A stretch of DNA of 64,000 nt from positions 248,001 to 312,000 of the forward strand of contig NZ_SGXG01000001.1 in the NCBI RefSeq assembly GCF_004216715.1. The letters run 5' to 3'. This document shows positions 17,672 to 27,616 of this stretch, in pieces (the stretch's first letter is position 1; each line of letters starts with the position of its first letter). The position numbers and the translations under genes were made by a program. Below the pieces are notes generated by a model. That model did no database searches, was not told where the DNA came from, and was given only the letters and a program-made list of their open reading frames with translations. Origin of the DNA: Cecembia calidifontis. GTDB taxonomy: Bacteria; Bacteroidota; Bacteroidia; Cytophagales; Cyclobacteriaceae.

Positions 17672-19306
17672 ATGGACAATTTTAAGCTTACAGGGCAACT
17701 TGTGGACATCCACAACAAGGTGATTTTTCCGGCAGAAATTGAAGTGGACAGGAAAAAAATCGTATCCATCAGAAAAATAAATGCTGTTCCAGGCTTACCA
17801 TTCATCCTTCCGGGATTCATTGATGCACATGTACATGTGGAGTCCTCCATGCTGGTACCTTCAGAATTTGCCAGGTTGGCAGTATGCCATGGGACAGTAG
17901 CTTCCATCTCAGATCCCCATGAAATTGCCAATGTCTGCGGGATGGAAGGGGTCAACTACATGGTGGAAAATGGCAATAAAGTCCCTTTCAAATTCTACTT
18001 TGGCGCCCCCTCCTGTGTGCCCGCCACTCCTTTTGAAACGGCCGGTGCAGAGATAAACGCCCATGACATCAATGAACTCCTAAAAAGAAAAGAGATTGTT
18101 TACCTCGCTGAAATGATGAACTGGCCAGGAACCGTAAACAGGGACCCAGAGGTCATGGAAAAAATCCATATCGCCCAAAAATACGGGAAACCCGTGGACG
18201 GCCATGCTCCCGGGCTCCGAGCAGAAACCGCTGCCAAATATGCCAGTGCCGGAATCACCACAGACCACGAATGCTTCAGCCTGGAAGAAGCCCTTGACAA
18301 AGCCAAACTGGGCATGAAAATAGCCATACGAGAAGGAAGTGCTGCCAAAAATTTTGAGGCACTGATAGACATCATTGACACTTACCCTGAGCTGGTCATG
18401 TTCTGTTCAGATGACAAGCATCCTGACAACCTCGCCCTGGGACATATCAATGAACTCGTAGCCCGGGCAATCGCCAAAGGAAAAAACCTTTTCGATGTAC
18501 TGAAAGCAGCATGTATTACACCTATAGAACATTACCACCTCGAAGTAGGACAGTTAAGGGTCAGTGATCCTGCTGACTTTATCCTGGTGGAAGACCTGAA
18601 GTCATTTAAAGTCTTGGCCACGTTTATAGAGGGTGAAAAAGTAGCCGAAAATGGCCATACCCTTATTCCCTCTATCAAAAATGAAATCATCAATAATTTC
18701 AATACAGGGCTCAAGAAAGAAAGTGATTTCCATCTTCCCGCCAAAAGCAAATCTATCAGGGTCATTGAAGCACTAGATGGCCAACTTATCACTCCAGAAA
18801 TCAGGGGAGAGGTGCAGATAGAGGATGGGCTCGCTAAGTCCAATCCTGATAAAGACATCCTGAAGATTACCGTGGTCAACCGCTATCAAGAGGCAACTCC
18901 CGCCATTGCCTTTATCAAAAACTTTGGATTAAAAAAAGGAGCCATCGCCTCATCCGTCGGTCATGACTCCCACAATATCATAGCGGTAGGCGTAGATGAC
19001 AGCTCTCTTTGCAGGGCAGTGAATTTACTCATTGCCGAAAAGGGAGGAATAGCGGCAGTGGGGCCAGATGGAGAAAAGGTACTGCCCTTGCCGGTGGCGG
19101 GCCTCATGTCCCCAGGAGACGGTTATGAGATAGCCAAAGCTTATACAGAAATCGATCAATTCGCCAAAAACCTGGGATCCAACCTGCAATCCCCATTCAT
19201 GACCCTGAGCTTTATGGCTTTATTGGTCATCCCTGACCTCAAATTAAGCGACAAAGGGCTTTTCAGTGGGCAAAGATTTGAATTCACAGAAGTGTTTTTA
19301 TCCTGA
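17672..19306 (+). CDS. ade: Adenine deaminase
   Basis: A 544-residue amidohydrolase that converts adenine to hypoxanthine and ammonia in purine salvage. Metal-site motifs are GFIDAHVHVESSML near 50, DGHAPGLRAE near 175, TTDHECFSLEEAL near 195 and MFCSDDKHPDNL near 245. The C-terminal half carries the Ade-specific domain (SVGHDSHNIIAVGVDD and MSPGDGYEIAKAY). Length and domain layout match bacterial Ade rather than Add-type adenosine deaminase. It is transcribed alone; I saw no purine riboswitch in the short divergent region. Confidence 0.95.
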   Translation: MDNFKLTGQLVDIHNKVIFPAEIEVDRKKIVSIRKINAVPGLPFILPGFIDAHVHVESSMLVPSEFARLAVCHGTVASISDPHEIANVCGMEGVNYMVENGNKVPFKFYFGAPSCVPATPFETAGAEINAHDINELLKRKEIVYLAEMMNWPGTVNRDPEVMEKIHIAQKYGKPVDGHAPGLRAETAAKYASAGITTDHECFSLEEALDKAKLGMKIAIREGSAAKNFEALIDIIDTYPELVMFCSDDKHPDNLALGHINELVARAIAKGKNLFDVLKAACITPIEHYHLEVGQLRVSDPADFILVEDLKSFKVLATFIEGEKVAENGHTLIPSIKNEIINNFNTGLKKESDFHLPAKSKSIRVIEALDGQLITPEIRGEVQIEDGLAKSNPDKDILKITVVNRYQEATPAIAFIKNFGLKKGAIASSVGHDSHNIIAVGVDDSSLCRAVNLLIAEKGGIAAVGPDGEKVLPLPVAGLMSPGDGYEIAKAYTEIDQFAKNLGSNLQSPFMTLSFMALLVIPDLKLSDKGLFSGQRFEFTEVFLS

Positions 19307-19533
19307 AACCAGACCTTTTGCAAAAATTTTTGAAAAATTTTATACCAAATAAAATTTGGACAACCTGGAAATTTAAGGTTCTGTATTTGGGATTCAGAAG
19401 CCTTGGCTCCCCTTTATTGAATAACTGAGGAAAGGAGCAAAAGGCTATCCATAAAGTGTTTAACCGGGCAAAACCATTCCATTTAACAACAAGTTAGTAT
19501 CTTGGTAAGGAATAAACCCAAATAAACTTAATT

Positions 19534-20679
19534 ATGATGAATTTTGAGCTCAATGAGAATCAGGTAATGATTGCTCAGATGATACGCGATTTTGGAGCCA
19601 AAGAGATAACGCCCTTCCGAAAAGAATGGGATGATAACCAGCATTTTCCGCTCGATTTGTTTAAAAAACTCGGAGAACTCGGCCTTATGGGCGTTTTGGT
19701 TCCCACGCAATACGGAGGCTCCGGCTTCGGATATTTTGAATATGTAACGGCCATCGCCGAACTGGCTAAGTTGGACCCCGCCATTGGTCTTTCCATGGCG
19801 GCACATAATTCCCTCTGTACCGGACACATCATGATGTTTGGCAATGAGGAGCAAAAGCAAAAATACCTTCCCAAACTGGCTACCTGTGAATATTTGGGCG
19901 CTTGGGGACTGACCGAACCCAATACCGGTTCTGACGCAGGCAATATGCGTACGGTCGCGGTGAAAGATGGAGACCATTATGTTATCAACGGTGCCAAAAA
20001 CTTCATCACCCATGGCTATTCGGGAGATGTGGCCGTGGTAATTGCACGGACAGGAGAGGTGGGAGATTCCCATGGCATGACGGCATTCATTGTCGAAAAG
20101 GGAACCCCAGGATTCAGGGGAGGAAGAAAAGAGGACAAGCTGGGGATGAGGGCATCCGAGACTGCGGAACTTATTTTTGAAGACTGCCGGGTGCATGAGA
20201 GCCAGGTTTTGGGAGAAGTGGGAGAAGGTTTTATCCAGTCCATGAAAATTCTCGACGGGGGCAGGATTTCTATCGCCGCCCTCTCTTTGGGAATTGCGGA
20301 AGGGGCTTTGCAAGAATCCATCCAATATTCTAAAGAAAGACAGCAGTTCAACCAGCCCATCAGCAGGTTTCAGGGCATTGCCTTCAAATTGGCTGATATG
20401 GCGACACAGGTAGAAGCTGCAAGGTTATTGACTTTCAAGGCTGCTGACCTTAAAAATAGGGGCCAAAAAGTCACCCTTGAAGGTGCCCAGGCCAAGTATT
20501 ATGCCTCAGAAGTCGCCGTTTCTGTGGCTAATGAAGCGGTACAGATATTTGGGGGTTACGGCTTTACCAAGGATTATCCGGTGGAAAAATATTACAGGGA
20601 TGCCAAACTTTGTACCATTGGGGAGGGTACCTCAGAAATACAAAAAATAGTGATTTCCAGAGAAGTGCTAAAAAAATAA
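19534..20679 (+). CDS. Acyl-CoA dehydrogenase
   Basis: A 381-residue FAD flavoprotein that makes trans-2-enoyl-CoA in beta-oxidation or branched-chain acid breakdown. Motifs are AWGLTEPNTGSDAGNMRT near 130, NGAKNFITHG for FAD contacts, RQQFNQPISRFQGIAFKLADM near 270, and the C-terminal GGYGFTKDYPVEKYYRDAK followed by IGEGTSEIQK, whose Glu is the catalytic base position of the short/medium-chain branch. Chain-length preference cannot be fixed from sequence alone. Start ATG at 19534 or the next codon 19537. No beta-oxidation partners are adjacent. Confidence 0.93.
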   Translation: MMNFELNENQVMIAQMIRDFGAKEITPFRKEWDDNQHFPLDLFKKLGELGLMGVLVPTQYGGSGFGYFEYVTAIAELAKLDPAIGLSMAAHNSLCTGHIMMFGNEEQKQKYLPKLATCEYLGAWGLTEPNTGSDAGNMRTVAVKDGDHYVINGAKNFITHGYSGDVAVVIARTGEVGDSHGMTAFIVEKGTPGFRGGRKEDKLGMRASETAELIFEDCRVHESQVLGEVGEGFIQSMKILDGGRISIAALSLGIAEGALQESIQYSKERQQFNQPISRFQGIAFKLADMATQVEAARLLTFKAADLKNRGQKVTLEGAQAKYYASEVAVSVANEAVQIFGGYGFTKDYPVEKYYRDAKLCTIGEGTSEIQKIVISREVLKK

Positions 20680-20734
20680 TTTTATTTTTTTGTCTTATGA
20701 GGCAGATGGACTAAAACAGATTTCACGCAGCGCT

Positions 20735-20753
20735 CGCGGCCAAAAATGCCGCG
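20735..20753. other. GC-rich hairpin after the acyl-CoA dehydrogenase gene
   Basis: CGCGGC (20735-20740) pairs with GCCGCG (20748-20753) in otherwise AT-rich DNA. There is no T-run, so termination is doubtful. Confidence 0.4.
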
Positions 20754-20799
20754 AACGTTACGTTTGCTATTGTATCCTTTGTCTGAGGCCATTTTTTAA

Positions 20800-21905
20800 G
20801 CCATTGGATATTTTGTGAAAACCAGCCCTCTTTTTCCTGATTTTTCCTTTCCTCAAATTCCAACCCATTCCCATCCCCTCTGTGAATCTCCCTGAACCTC
20901 TGTGAATCTCTGTGTCATTAAAAAGTCTTGGACAAAAATACATTGTGCCCTCTGGCCCCATTGCGTTATCTTCGGCTAAATCCCCCACCCCAAAAAAAAT
21001 CCTACCATAACCGACAGGAAGTAAACTGCCCACTAATTACACCAATTTCCACCAACTAACTTCTCCTATTCATTACCCTGGTCCCGGAAAATCAAGACAA
21101 TAAATTTTTACAAATTCAGGCTCCGCCTAATATTTCCCGCTCTTAAGACCTAGTCTTTCATTCGCTCCAATTCAGGGCCATAAGGATTCTTACAAGCCCA
21201 ACAGTAGATATTAAAACAACACCCAACCTGTTCGTGTAATCAGTGAAATTCGTGGAAAAAAACTTTTGAGCCAGATGCGCAGAAACCATAGTTTTAGCCC
21301 TGAAAATATATTGTGAAAACCCAGTGCTCTTTTACCTGATTTTTCCTTTCCCCAAATTCCAACCCATTCCCTCTGTGAAGCTCCGTGCCTTCTCCGTGAA
21401 TCTCTGTGTCATTAAAAAAATTCTTTGACAAAAAAATCCCCTCTTTTGCGCCCTCTGCTTAACCCTTGGAAGATAATCGTCCACTAATTACACCAATTTC
21501 CACCAATTACCTTCTCCTATTCATTACCCTGGTCCCGGAAAATCAAGACAATAAATTTTTACAAATTCAGGCTCCGCCTTATCAGTCCCGCCATTAAGAC
21601 GAAGTCTTTAATTCGCTCTCATCTTACCCCATAAGCTTTCTTACAAGACCAAAAGTGGACATTAAAACATCACCCAGCCTATTTGTGTAATCAGTGAAAT
21701 TCGTGGACAAAAAAACTTTTGAGCCAGATGCTCAGAAACCATAGTTTTAGCCCTGAAAATATATTCTGAAACCCAGTCCTCTTTTTCCTGATATTTCTTT
21801 TCCTCAAATTCCAACCAATTCCCTCCGTGAATCTCTGTGCCTCCTCCGTGAATCTCTGTGTCATTAAAAAATCCTGGACAAAAAAAATCCCCTCCATACC
21901 ATTCT
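20800..21905. repeat. Imperfect ~450-bp non-coding tandem repeat, about 2.4 copies
   Basis: The 1.3 kb between 20680 and 21980 hold no credible gene. Landmarks recur in order: CCTGATTTTTCCTTTCC near 20836, 21335 and (variant) 21787; ACCAATTTCCACCAA near 21041 and 21492; CAGTGAAATTCGTGGA at 21241 and 21692. The last two give a period of 451 bp. Copy 1 carries about 48 extra bases. Every frame is broken by stops. Confidence 0.8.
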
Positions 21906-21980
21906 TCACTTAAACCTTTACAAGCTACCGATTTACCATTATCTTCCCCATGCCATATCTTTAAGCTTCAAAATCAAACC

Positions 21981-22775
21981 ATGAAAAACACAACACTCCT
22001 CCTCCTATCCCTGCTGATAGTTTTTGCCTGTCAGACCAAGCAAGAACAAACCCAAACCGTCTGGCACGATGAATTTGACTATGAAGGGCTGCCCGATCCT
22101 AACAAATGGGTATATGATGTAGGAGACCATGGCTGGGGAAACAATGAACTCCAGTACTATACAAAAAATGACCCTAAGAATGCCCGGGTGGAGAATGGGC
22201 TGCTCATCATTGAAGCCCATCAGGACAGCACCTATGAAAAAGGTTACAGTTCCGCGCGTCTCTTGACCAGAGGCAAAGCATCCTGGCAATATGGCTATAT
22301 AGAAGTGAAAGCCAAGCTTCCCAAAGGCGTGGGGACATGGCCAGCGGTGTGGATGCTGCCGGAAGAAAACAAATACGGCGGCTGGCCAAAAAGCGGGGAA
22401 ATTGACATCATGGAACACGTAGGCTTTGATCAGGGCACCGTCCATGGAACGGTACATACCGAAGCATTTAACCATACCAAAGGCACGCAAAAAGGCGCTC
22501 AGGTCATGGTAGCGGATTGTTCAGAAAACTTCCATATCTACGCCATCGACTGGAAGGAAGACAAAATTGATTTTTACCTCAACGGGGAAAAATACCATAC
22601 CTTTGAAAACACCGGAAATGGCAGGGAAGAATGGCCTTTTGACCATGCCTTCCATTTGATTTTCAATATCGCTGTTGGCGGCAATTGGGGTGGTGCCCAG
22701 GGCGTAGCTCCTGATATTTGGCCCCAACGAATGGAAATAGACTACGTTAGAGTCTATGCAGACAAACCGGAATAA
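21981..22775 (+). CDS. Glycoside hydrolase family 16 beta-glucanase, lipoprotein
   Basis: A 264-residue secreted glycanase. The start at 21981 gives a lipoprotein signal, MKNTTLLLLSLLIVFACQ, with the lipobox Cys at 17; a longer in-frame reading from 21858 runs through the non-coding repeat and is rejected. The GH16 active site is GEIDIMEHVG near residue 138 (ExDxxE), and the fold is supported by WHDEFDYEGLPDPNKW at the N-terminus and WPFDHAFHLIFNIAVGGNWGG near the end. Laminarin-type beta-1,3-glucan is the likely substrate, since the ExDxxE (not ExDxE) spacing fits laminarinases. No SusC/SusD pair is nearby, so this is not part of a visible polysaccharide locus. Confidence 0.93.
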   Translation: MKNTTLLLLSLLIVFACQTKQEQTQTVWHDEFDYEGLPDPNKWVYDVGDHGWGNNELQYYTKNDPKNARVENGLLIIEAHQDSTYEKGYSSARLLTRGKASWQYGYIEVKAKLPKGVGTWPAVWMLPEENKYGGWPKSGEIDIMEHVGFDQGTVHGTVHTEAFNHTKGTQKGAQVMVADCSENFHIYAIDWKEDKIDFYLNGEKYHTFENTGNGREEWPFDHAFHLIFNIAVGGNWGGAQGVAPDIWPQRMEIDYVRVYADKPE

Positions 22776-22856
22776 GCCATTTTCAAAGGCTTCATGAAAA
22801 AACTCGTAAATTCATGAAATTGGGAATTCAGGTTCCATCCATAGAGGTATTTATCC

Positions 22857-22864
22857 TAATTTTG
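22857..22864 (+). promoter_or_regulatory. Candidate -7 box of the UbiA-type gene
   Basis: TAATTTTG matches TAnnTTTG exactly. A transcript would start about 7 nt later, near 22871. That lies after the ATG at 22869 and before the one at 22884, which favours the second start. No good -33 TTG was found. Confidence 0.35.
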
Positions 22865-22883
22865 CGTCATGGAAGTAAAGGCA

Positions 22884-23741
22884 ATGGCTAAGCATTTCAA
22901 TTTATGGAGCTTACTGAAAATCAGCAGGCCCGTAAATTTATTTATCCTTGCCTTTGCCCAGATCATGACTGCAGTTTTTCTGGTAGAGACCAATCGACAG
23001 GGTTTACCCGTGCAACAGGATTTTAAGCTGTACCTTTTGATCCTGGCCACCCTGATGATTGCTGCGGCAGGCTACATGATCAATGACTACTATGATGTCA
23101 AAATCGATTATGTCAACAAGCCCGATGAAGTCATCATCGGCAGGACCATGAAAAGACGGGTGGCCTTGTTTTACCATTCTTTACTGAACTTTGCCGCCAT
23201 AGCCCTGGGATGGATGATCAGTCCAAGAATTGGCCTGATCATCTTTATTGCCGCCTTTCTGTTATGGTTATACAGCAATTTGTTAAAGAGACTACCCTTT
23301 GTTGGGAATTTTACCGTGGCCTTATTGACAGGGGCCTCTATTTGGCTGGTAAGCTACTATTACCAAAAGTCCGAACTTCTGGTATTGACCTATGCCATAT
23401 TTGCTTTTTTCATGAACCTGATCCGGGAAATCATCAAAGACATTGAAGACCGGGATGGGGACAGAAAGCACGGCTGCAAAACCCTTCCCATTGTCCTGGG
23501 TTTCAGAAATACCAAAAGGGTGATCTTTGCCATTGCTTTTGTATTTGTCTGCTCTATCCTGGTGGTGACCTTCAAGATCAACAACCCCAAACTCTACTAT
23601 TATTTTGGCATCCTGAGCATACTCTTCCTCATATTTATGTACAAGATTTATCTTGCCGACAGGAAAAAGCACTTCAGCCAGCTCAGCCTGCTCAACAAAG
23701 TGCTGATGTTTGCCGGTATTTTCAGCATGGTATTTTTATAG
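22884..23741 (+). CDS. UbiA-type prenyltransferase (GGGP geranylgeranyltransferase-like)
   Basis: A membrane prenyltransferase of about 285 residues with eight or nine predicted helices. The first Asp-rich motif is NDYYDVKIDYVNKPDEVIIG near residue 65 and the second is KDIEDRDGDRKHGCKTLPIV near 185; both bind Mg2+-diphosphate. Bacteroidota members are usually called geranylgeranylglycerol-phosphate geranylgeranyltransferase, but the acceptor here is not proven and could be a quinone or heme precursor. The start at 22884 is preferred over 22869 because a TAnnTTTG box ends at 22864. The 3' end overlaps the convergent truA stop by 6 nt. Confidence 0.85.
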   Translation: MAKHFNLWSLLKISRPVNLFILAFAQIMTAVFLVETNRQGLPVQQDFKLYLLILATLMIAAAGYMINDYYDVKIDYVNKPDEVIIGRTMKRRVALFYHSLLNFAAIALGWMISPRIGLIIFIAAFLLWLYSNLLKRLPFVGNFTVALLTGASIWLVSYYYQKSELLVLTYAIFAFFMNLIREIIKDIEDRDGDRKHGCKTLPIVLGFRNTKRVIFAIAFVFVCSILVVTFKINNPKLYYYFGILSILFLIFMYKIYLADRKKHFSQLSLLNKVLMFAGIFSMVFL

Positions 23742-24521
23742 GCTTTTAAAGCTTAGGTCAAATAGCAGCAATCCATTGGCGGGAGCATGCCTGACAATTG
23801 GACCCTTATCCTCAGACAGTAAGGCCTGAGAGAGAGCCTCAATACTTAGCCTCCCTATCCCTACCTCCACCAGTGCCGACACCATCATCCTGACCTGGTA
23901 GCGCAAAAAACCATTTCCTCTGACTTTATAGATCAGGGCATTTTCCGGAATCAGGGCTTGGCCCGCCAAGGGGTGCGGAATGATTTCTGATACCAGGATA
24001 TCCCTTCGGTAATTGTCCGTCACCTTATCAATAGAACAAAAATTTCTAAAATCATGCTGACCTGTAAAAAGCCTGGCTGCTTTCTGCATGTTTTCAAGAT
24101 CAGGATTACCGGGGAAATAGCCCAGATTGGCCGAAGCGAAAGGATGGAATTTTTCTCCAAAAGCCATGTGGTAATGGTATTCCTTCCAGGCAATGTCCTG
24201 GATGATATTGAAAGACTTGGGGACCTGTTGAAAGGAAAGGATACGGATATCAGCGGGAAGATTTTCATTGACTTTGTCTAAAAAGTCTGATTGCTCCAAA
24301 GGGCTTCTCAAAAAAAGCTGGAAAGCTCCCCTTTCACAGGATACCCCTGAATCTGTGCGGCTTGCACCCAATACAGTAAAATCTTCATGCCCCAGGACAT
24401 AACGGATACCCCTTTCCATGGTTCCCTGAACCGTCTTGACGCCCTTTTGTTGCTGCCAACCCGCATAGCGGGGTCCCAGGTACTGTAGGTAAAAGAGATA
24501 AGTATAGGGTTTTGATTGCAT
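23736..24521 (-). CDS. truA: tRNA pseudouridine(38-40) synthase
   Basis: A 261-residue TruA-family enzyme that makes pseudouridine in the tRNA anticodon arm. The ATG at 24521 gives MQSKPYTYLFYLQYLGPRYAGWQQQ; the open frame continues upstream without homology. The catalytic Asp is in GASRTDSGVSCERGAF near residue 60. The usual motif is GRTDxGVHA, so this copy has Ser in place of both the first Gly and the His. The C-terminal GNGFLRYQVRMMVSALVEVG is the family's standard RNA-binding segment. It may be a divergent paralogue rather than the main TruA. Confidence 0.88.
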   Translation of the reverse strand: MQSKPYTYLFYLQYLGPRYAGWQQQKGVKTVQGTMERGIRYVLGHEDFTVLGASRTDSGVSCERGAFQLFLRSPLEQSDFLDKVNENLPADIRILSFQQVPKSFNIIQDIAWKEYHYHMAFGEKFHPFASANLGYFPGNPDLENMQKAARLFTGQHDFRNFCSIDKVTDNYRRDILVSEIIPHPLAGQALIPENALIYKVRGNGFLRYQVRMMVSALVEVGIGRLSIEALSQALLSEDKGPIVRHAPANGLLLFDLSFKSL

Positions 24522-24944
24522 ATGGCAAAAATCGAGTAAATATTTTTGAAGACAATTTATTAACAGCTGTTTTATAAATTTCCAATCCCAGCCAAGATCG
24601 GCAATCCAATAGATAAGCGCTTTAATGTTTCGAAATTGCCCATATAAATTAGAAATGGATATTATTTTTTTTGAAAAAACCCAATAAAACAAATTTTTAT
24701 ATAAATCATAAAAAATAATTATGATAAAAAATAACTGATTTTCATCATTATTTTTGTCTGGGTAAAATCAAAAAAAAACTACAATTTATTGGTATTCTGA
24801 CAATTAACTCTATCGATGCAAAAGAAAATCAATTTTTTTTAAATAAGTATTGTTTATTTAAAAGTACTTTTTTTGCATGTTATATGCTTTTTTTTGCTTT
24901 TCATTAACTTTTATGTACATTAATTGAAATTTAAACTTAACCCA

Positions 24945-26480
24945 ATGAGAACACAAAATTTTGCAAGGAACCTGAACTGGGTTTGGGCCTTTGCACTTGC
25001 TGCATTTTTCTTTACAGCATGTAATCAAATGGATGGCCTAGAGCCAGATAGCACAAAATTAGACGGTAAAAGTGAAGAACTTTTTAGATTGAGTCCTTTC
25101 GGTAATGGAATGGAGAATGCGAGGGTTCCTTTAACAGGAACTGCTTCTACACCAAAGTCCAATGGTGGTATTACGCCTTATATCATCCCTGGTGAAAATC
25201 CAGGTGGCAATAGAACCTGTGCAGAAGTAGCTACTGCCTACGGCATTTCTGGTTTTGGCACTTCATTTGGCCAAATTGACACACCATTTCCTCAAAATAA
25301 GGCAACCTACACAGGATCAGATGGCGCAGTCATTACAGCAACCACTGATGGCACTTTTGTCACTTGGAGCATTGTTGTTCCTGCTGGGTATTGTGTGAAA
25401 TATCTTGCGGCGGTTGTTAAAGGTTCTAACGATGCCAATATTTATTTCTATGAGGGAGATGTTAGAGGTGACTCGGGATTAGCTTCACCAGTAAATGCAA
25501 GTGGAGGTTCCGCTGGATTAAGTAACCTTCGTTTTTGTTACACCTTGGAGAAAGCACCAGATGCACCAGTAGTGGAAGGTGACGAAGCATGTTTTGAAGA
25601 AGGATTGGTACTAAGAGCCACATCTAATGCTGCTCCTGCGGGATATACATTACAATGGTACACAAAAAATGATGAGGGAGAATTTGTACCAGTTCCAGGT
25701 AACGATCCAAAATTGGATAAAGTAGGAACTATTGACTATTATGCTGCCTTTGTAAACGGTTGTTCAAGTGAAATGTCAGGAGCCGCCACTTTGACAATCT
25801 GGGCTTTGCCCGATGCACCGATATCCGGCGGAGATCAAGAAGGGGACTGTGATGATACACTTACAGCAACTGTTAAAGATGTTCCGGATGGAATCAGCAC
25901 CGTATGGTATAATGCCCCAACAGGCGGTAATGTAGTTGAAGACCCTTCCTTGACTTATGATAAGACGGTAGGCGGCATTCAGACTAAGACTTTCTATGCC
26001 GAAGCTGTAAATGACGTCACAGAATGCGTAAGCGCAACAAGGACTGTGGTTACCTTGACCTTAAATCCTTGTCCTCCTCAAGAATGCTGGACAGGTGAGT
26101 CTGCAACCGGTAAAGGAAGTGCATTCCCAACAGGTCCAAATACCTGGTTCCAATGGAATACTAGAGCTCAATTAATAGCTGGAGTTGATCTGGTTTATGG
26201 CAGAAATTTGACAACAATAGGCAGAGTTACCATTTCTAATCCTGATGCGGGAGGCATGAGAACCATAACTGTTACCCTTAATGAAGGAATTAGATTTGCA
26301 GATGTTAGCGGTGCTCTTAAAGTCATAGCATCTAATACTCAATTTACGAGATTTAGTGGTTTCTCTGGTGCTCTAAACAATGCAACAATCAATGGAAACA
26401 CTGCTACAATCCGTGTTCCAGATAGAGCTTTCTACTTCGTTCACGGAGATATTGAGAGAATTATAGAATGTAAAGATTAA
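24945..26480 (+). CDS. Secreted Ig-like (Ig_7) surface protein
   Basis: About 511 residues from the ATG at 24945. The N-terminus has a hydrophobic signal ending FALAAFFFTACNQ, which reads as a lipobox. Region about 60-190 has the pattern IYFYEGD-(x)-DSGLASPVN-(x)-LSNLRFCY that occurs in many exported proteins. Two Ig-like segments follow: about 190-275 (YTLQWYTKNDEGEF, IDYYAAFVNGCSSE) and about 275-370 (STVWYNAPTGGNVVEDPSLTY, KTFYAEAVND), typical of the Bacteroidota Ig_7 family. The last 140 residues are beta-rich and unrecognised. I see no Por-type C-terminal sorting domain. The 250 bp upstream are very AT-rich. Likely surface or matrix role, inferred. Confidence 0.75.
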   Translation: MRTQNFARNLNWVWAFALAAFFFTACNQMDGLEPDSTKLDGKSEELFRLSPFGNGMENARVPLTGTASTPKSNGGITPYIIPGENPGGNRTCAEVATAYGISGFGTSFGQIDTPFPQNKATYTGSDGAVITATTDGTFVTWSIVVPAGYCVKYLAAVVKGSNDANIYFYEGDVRGDSGLASPVNASGGSAGLSNLRFCYTLEKAPDAPVVEGDEACFEEGLVLRATSNAAPAGYTLQWYTKNDEGEFVPVPGNDPKLDKVGTIDYYAAFVNGCSSEMSGAATLTIWALPDAPISGGDQEGDCDDTLTATVKDVPDGISTVWYNAPTGGNVVEDPSLTYDKTVGGIQTKTFYAEAVNDVTECVSATRTVVTLTLNPCPPQECWTGESATGKGSAFPTGPNTWFQWNTRAQLIAGVDLVYGRNLTTIGRVTISNPDAGGMRTITVTLNEGIRFADVSGALKVIASNTQFTRFSGFSGALNNATINGNTATIRVPDRAFYFVHGDIERIIECKD

Positions 26481-26510
26481 TAGAAATATTTAACCAATAA
26501 AAAACCAAAC

Positions 26511-26540
26511 CCCGGTAGCTTAAGTTACCGGGTTTTTGTT
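26511..26540 (+). terminator. Intrinsic terminator after the Ig-like gene
   Basis: CCCGGTA (26511-26517) pairs with TACCGGG (26526-26532), followed by TTTTTGTTTGT. It ends the Ig-like gene and borders the repeat island. Confidence 0.85.
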
Positions 26541-26610
26541 TGTCTTAGAATTGTGATTTGAACCTTTCCCTTATCGTAAATTATAATTTTGCTACTTTTT
26601 TCACGCTTCC

Positions 26611-27100
26611 TATCTATTACCAAATTGTGCCGGAGGCAAAACCTATCGGTAACAAATCCAACGCCCAAATGCCCCCCCGTCCCAGCGGGACGGCCTGTTG
26701 TTAGAAATAAACGGCCAATTATTTCCCACCGTCCTGTAGGGACGGCCTATTGGTAGAAAAAAACGGCCATCTATTCCCCACCATCCCATAGGGACAGCCT
26801 ATTCCCCCGATCGACCCAACCATCCTGTAAGGACGGCCTATTGCTAGCCAAATCCCGATCGACCCACAATACCATCCTGTAGGGATGGCCTATATTATAC
26901 ACACCTTTCATATTTCAATAGGCAATCCCTACAGGATTGACGGGCGAATTCAATTGTCAATTTGCTACCGATGGGTAATCCCTAACGGGATTGATGTCCG
27001 AAAAAAACGCTTCGGCTACCGATGGCCAATCCCTCTGGGATTGGTGGACTCGATTGCACATTAATCTGCTACCAATTGGCAATCCCTATGGGATTGGGCG
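26611..27100. repeat. REP-like palindrome module 1 (no transposase)
   Basis: Six imperfect palindromes in reverse orientation (one with a GTGCC-type core, five with CCRTCCY...GGGAYGG cores) are followed by four in forward orientation (cores CAATCCC...GGGATTG), spaced about 50 bp. Reading each unit from its head gives the same order: CTACCRATRGG, then a palindrome. The two blocks are therefore one family in inverted orientation. The DNA is non-coding. Confidence 0.8.
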
Positions 27101-27232
27101 CTTACGGTAATGTTTGCCCTGCTTTTGATAAAAACATAACCCAAATTAAATAACCGGATTCATCCCGATAATGGCTATTGTCTCAAATTCCAACGCTGCT
27201 GTTAACATTAATCGCCTACCTTTTCCCCTTCT

Positions 27233-27532
27233 TGGCTATAACCGAATAGTGCCAGCGGCACAACCTGTCGGTAGCAAATCCAGCGCCCAAATGAACCCCA
27301 CCATCCCAGCGGGACGGCCTGTTGTTAGAAATAAACGGCCAATTATTTCCCACCGTCCTGTAGGGACGGCCTATTGGTAGAAAAAAACGGCCATCTATTC
27401 CCCACCATCCCAGCGGGATGGCCTGTTGTTAGAAATAAAGGGCTAATCATTCCCCACCGTCCCATAGGGACGGCCTATTGGTAAAAAAACCGATCGATTA
27501 ACCCCACCATCCCAGCGGGACGGCCAGTAAAA
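27233..27532 (-). repeat. REP-like palindrome array upstream of the RAYT gene (module 2, reverse block)
   Basis: Six reverse-orientation units. The first has the core GTGCCAGCGGCAC near 27250, then five have cores such as CCATCCCAGCGGGATGG, spaced about 50 bp and separated by near-identical linkers also found in module 1 (for example AACGGCCAATTATTTCCCAC). Confidence 0.85.
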
Positions 27533-27616
27533 TTTAACTTATCCGATTAACTTCACTCAATTTCTTTTATTTATGTATCTACATTTTTAAATTCATTTCC
27601 TAAATTTTTAAAAACT

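Noticed and set aside
19528..20325. Long minus-strand frame of 265 codons opposite the acyl-CoA dehydrogenase
   Set aside because: Antisense to a conserved enzyme; composition typical of a mirror frame.
21858..21980. N-terminal extension of the GH16 protein
   Set aside because: The extra residues come from the non-coding tandem repeat. The ATG at 21981 gives a standard lipoprotein signal.
24521..24692. N-terminal extension of TruA
   Set aside because: The extra 57 codons have no homology to the family and lie in AT-rich leader DNA; MQSKPYTYLFYLQY is the normal start.
27171..27380. Short plus-strand frame inside the REP array
   Set aside because: It is made of the repeat units themselves and has no conserved features.
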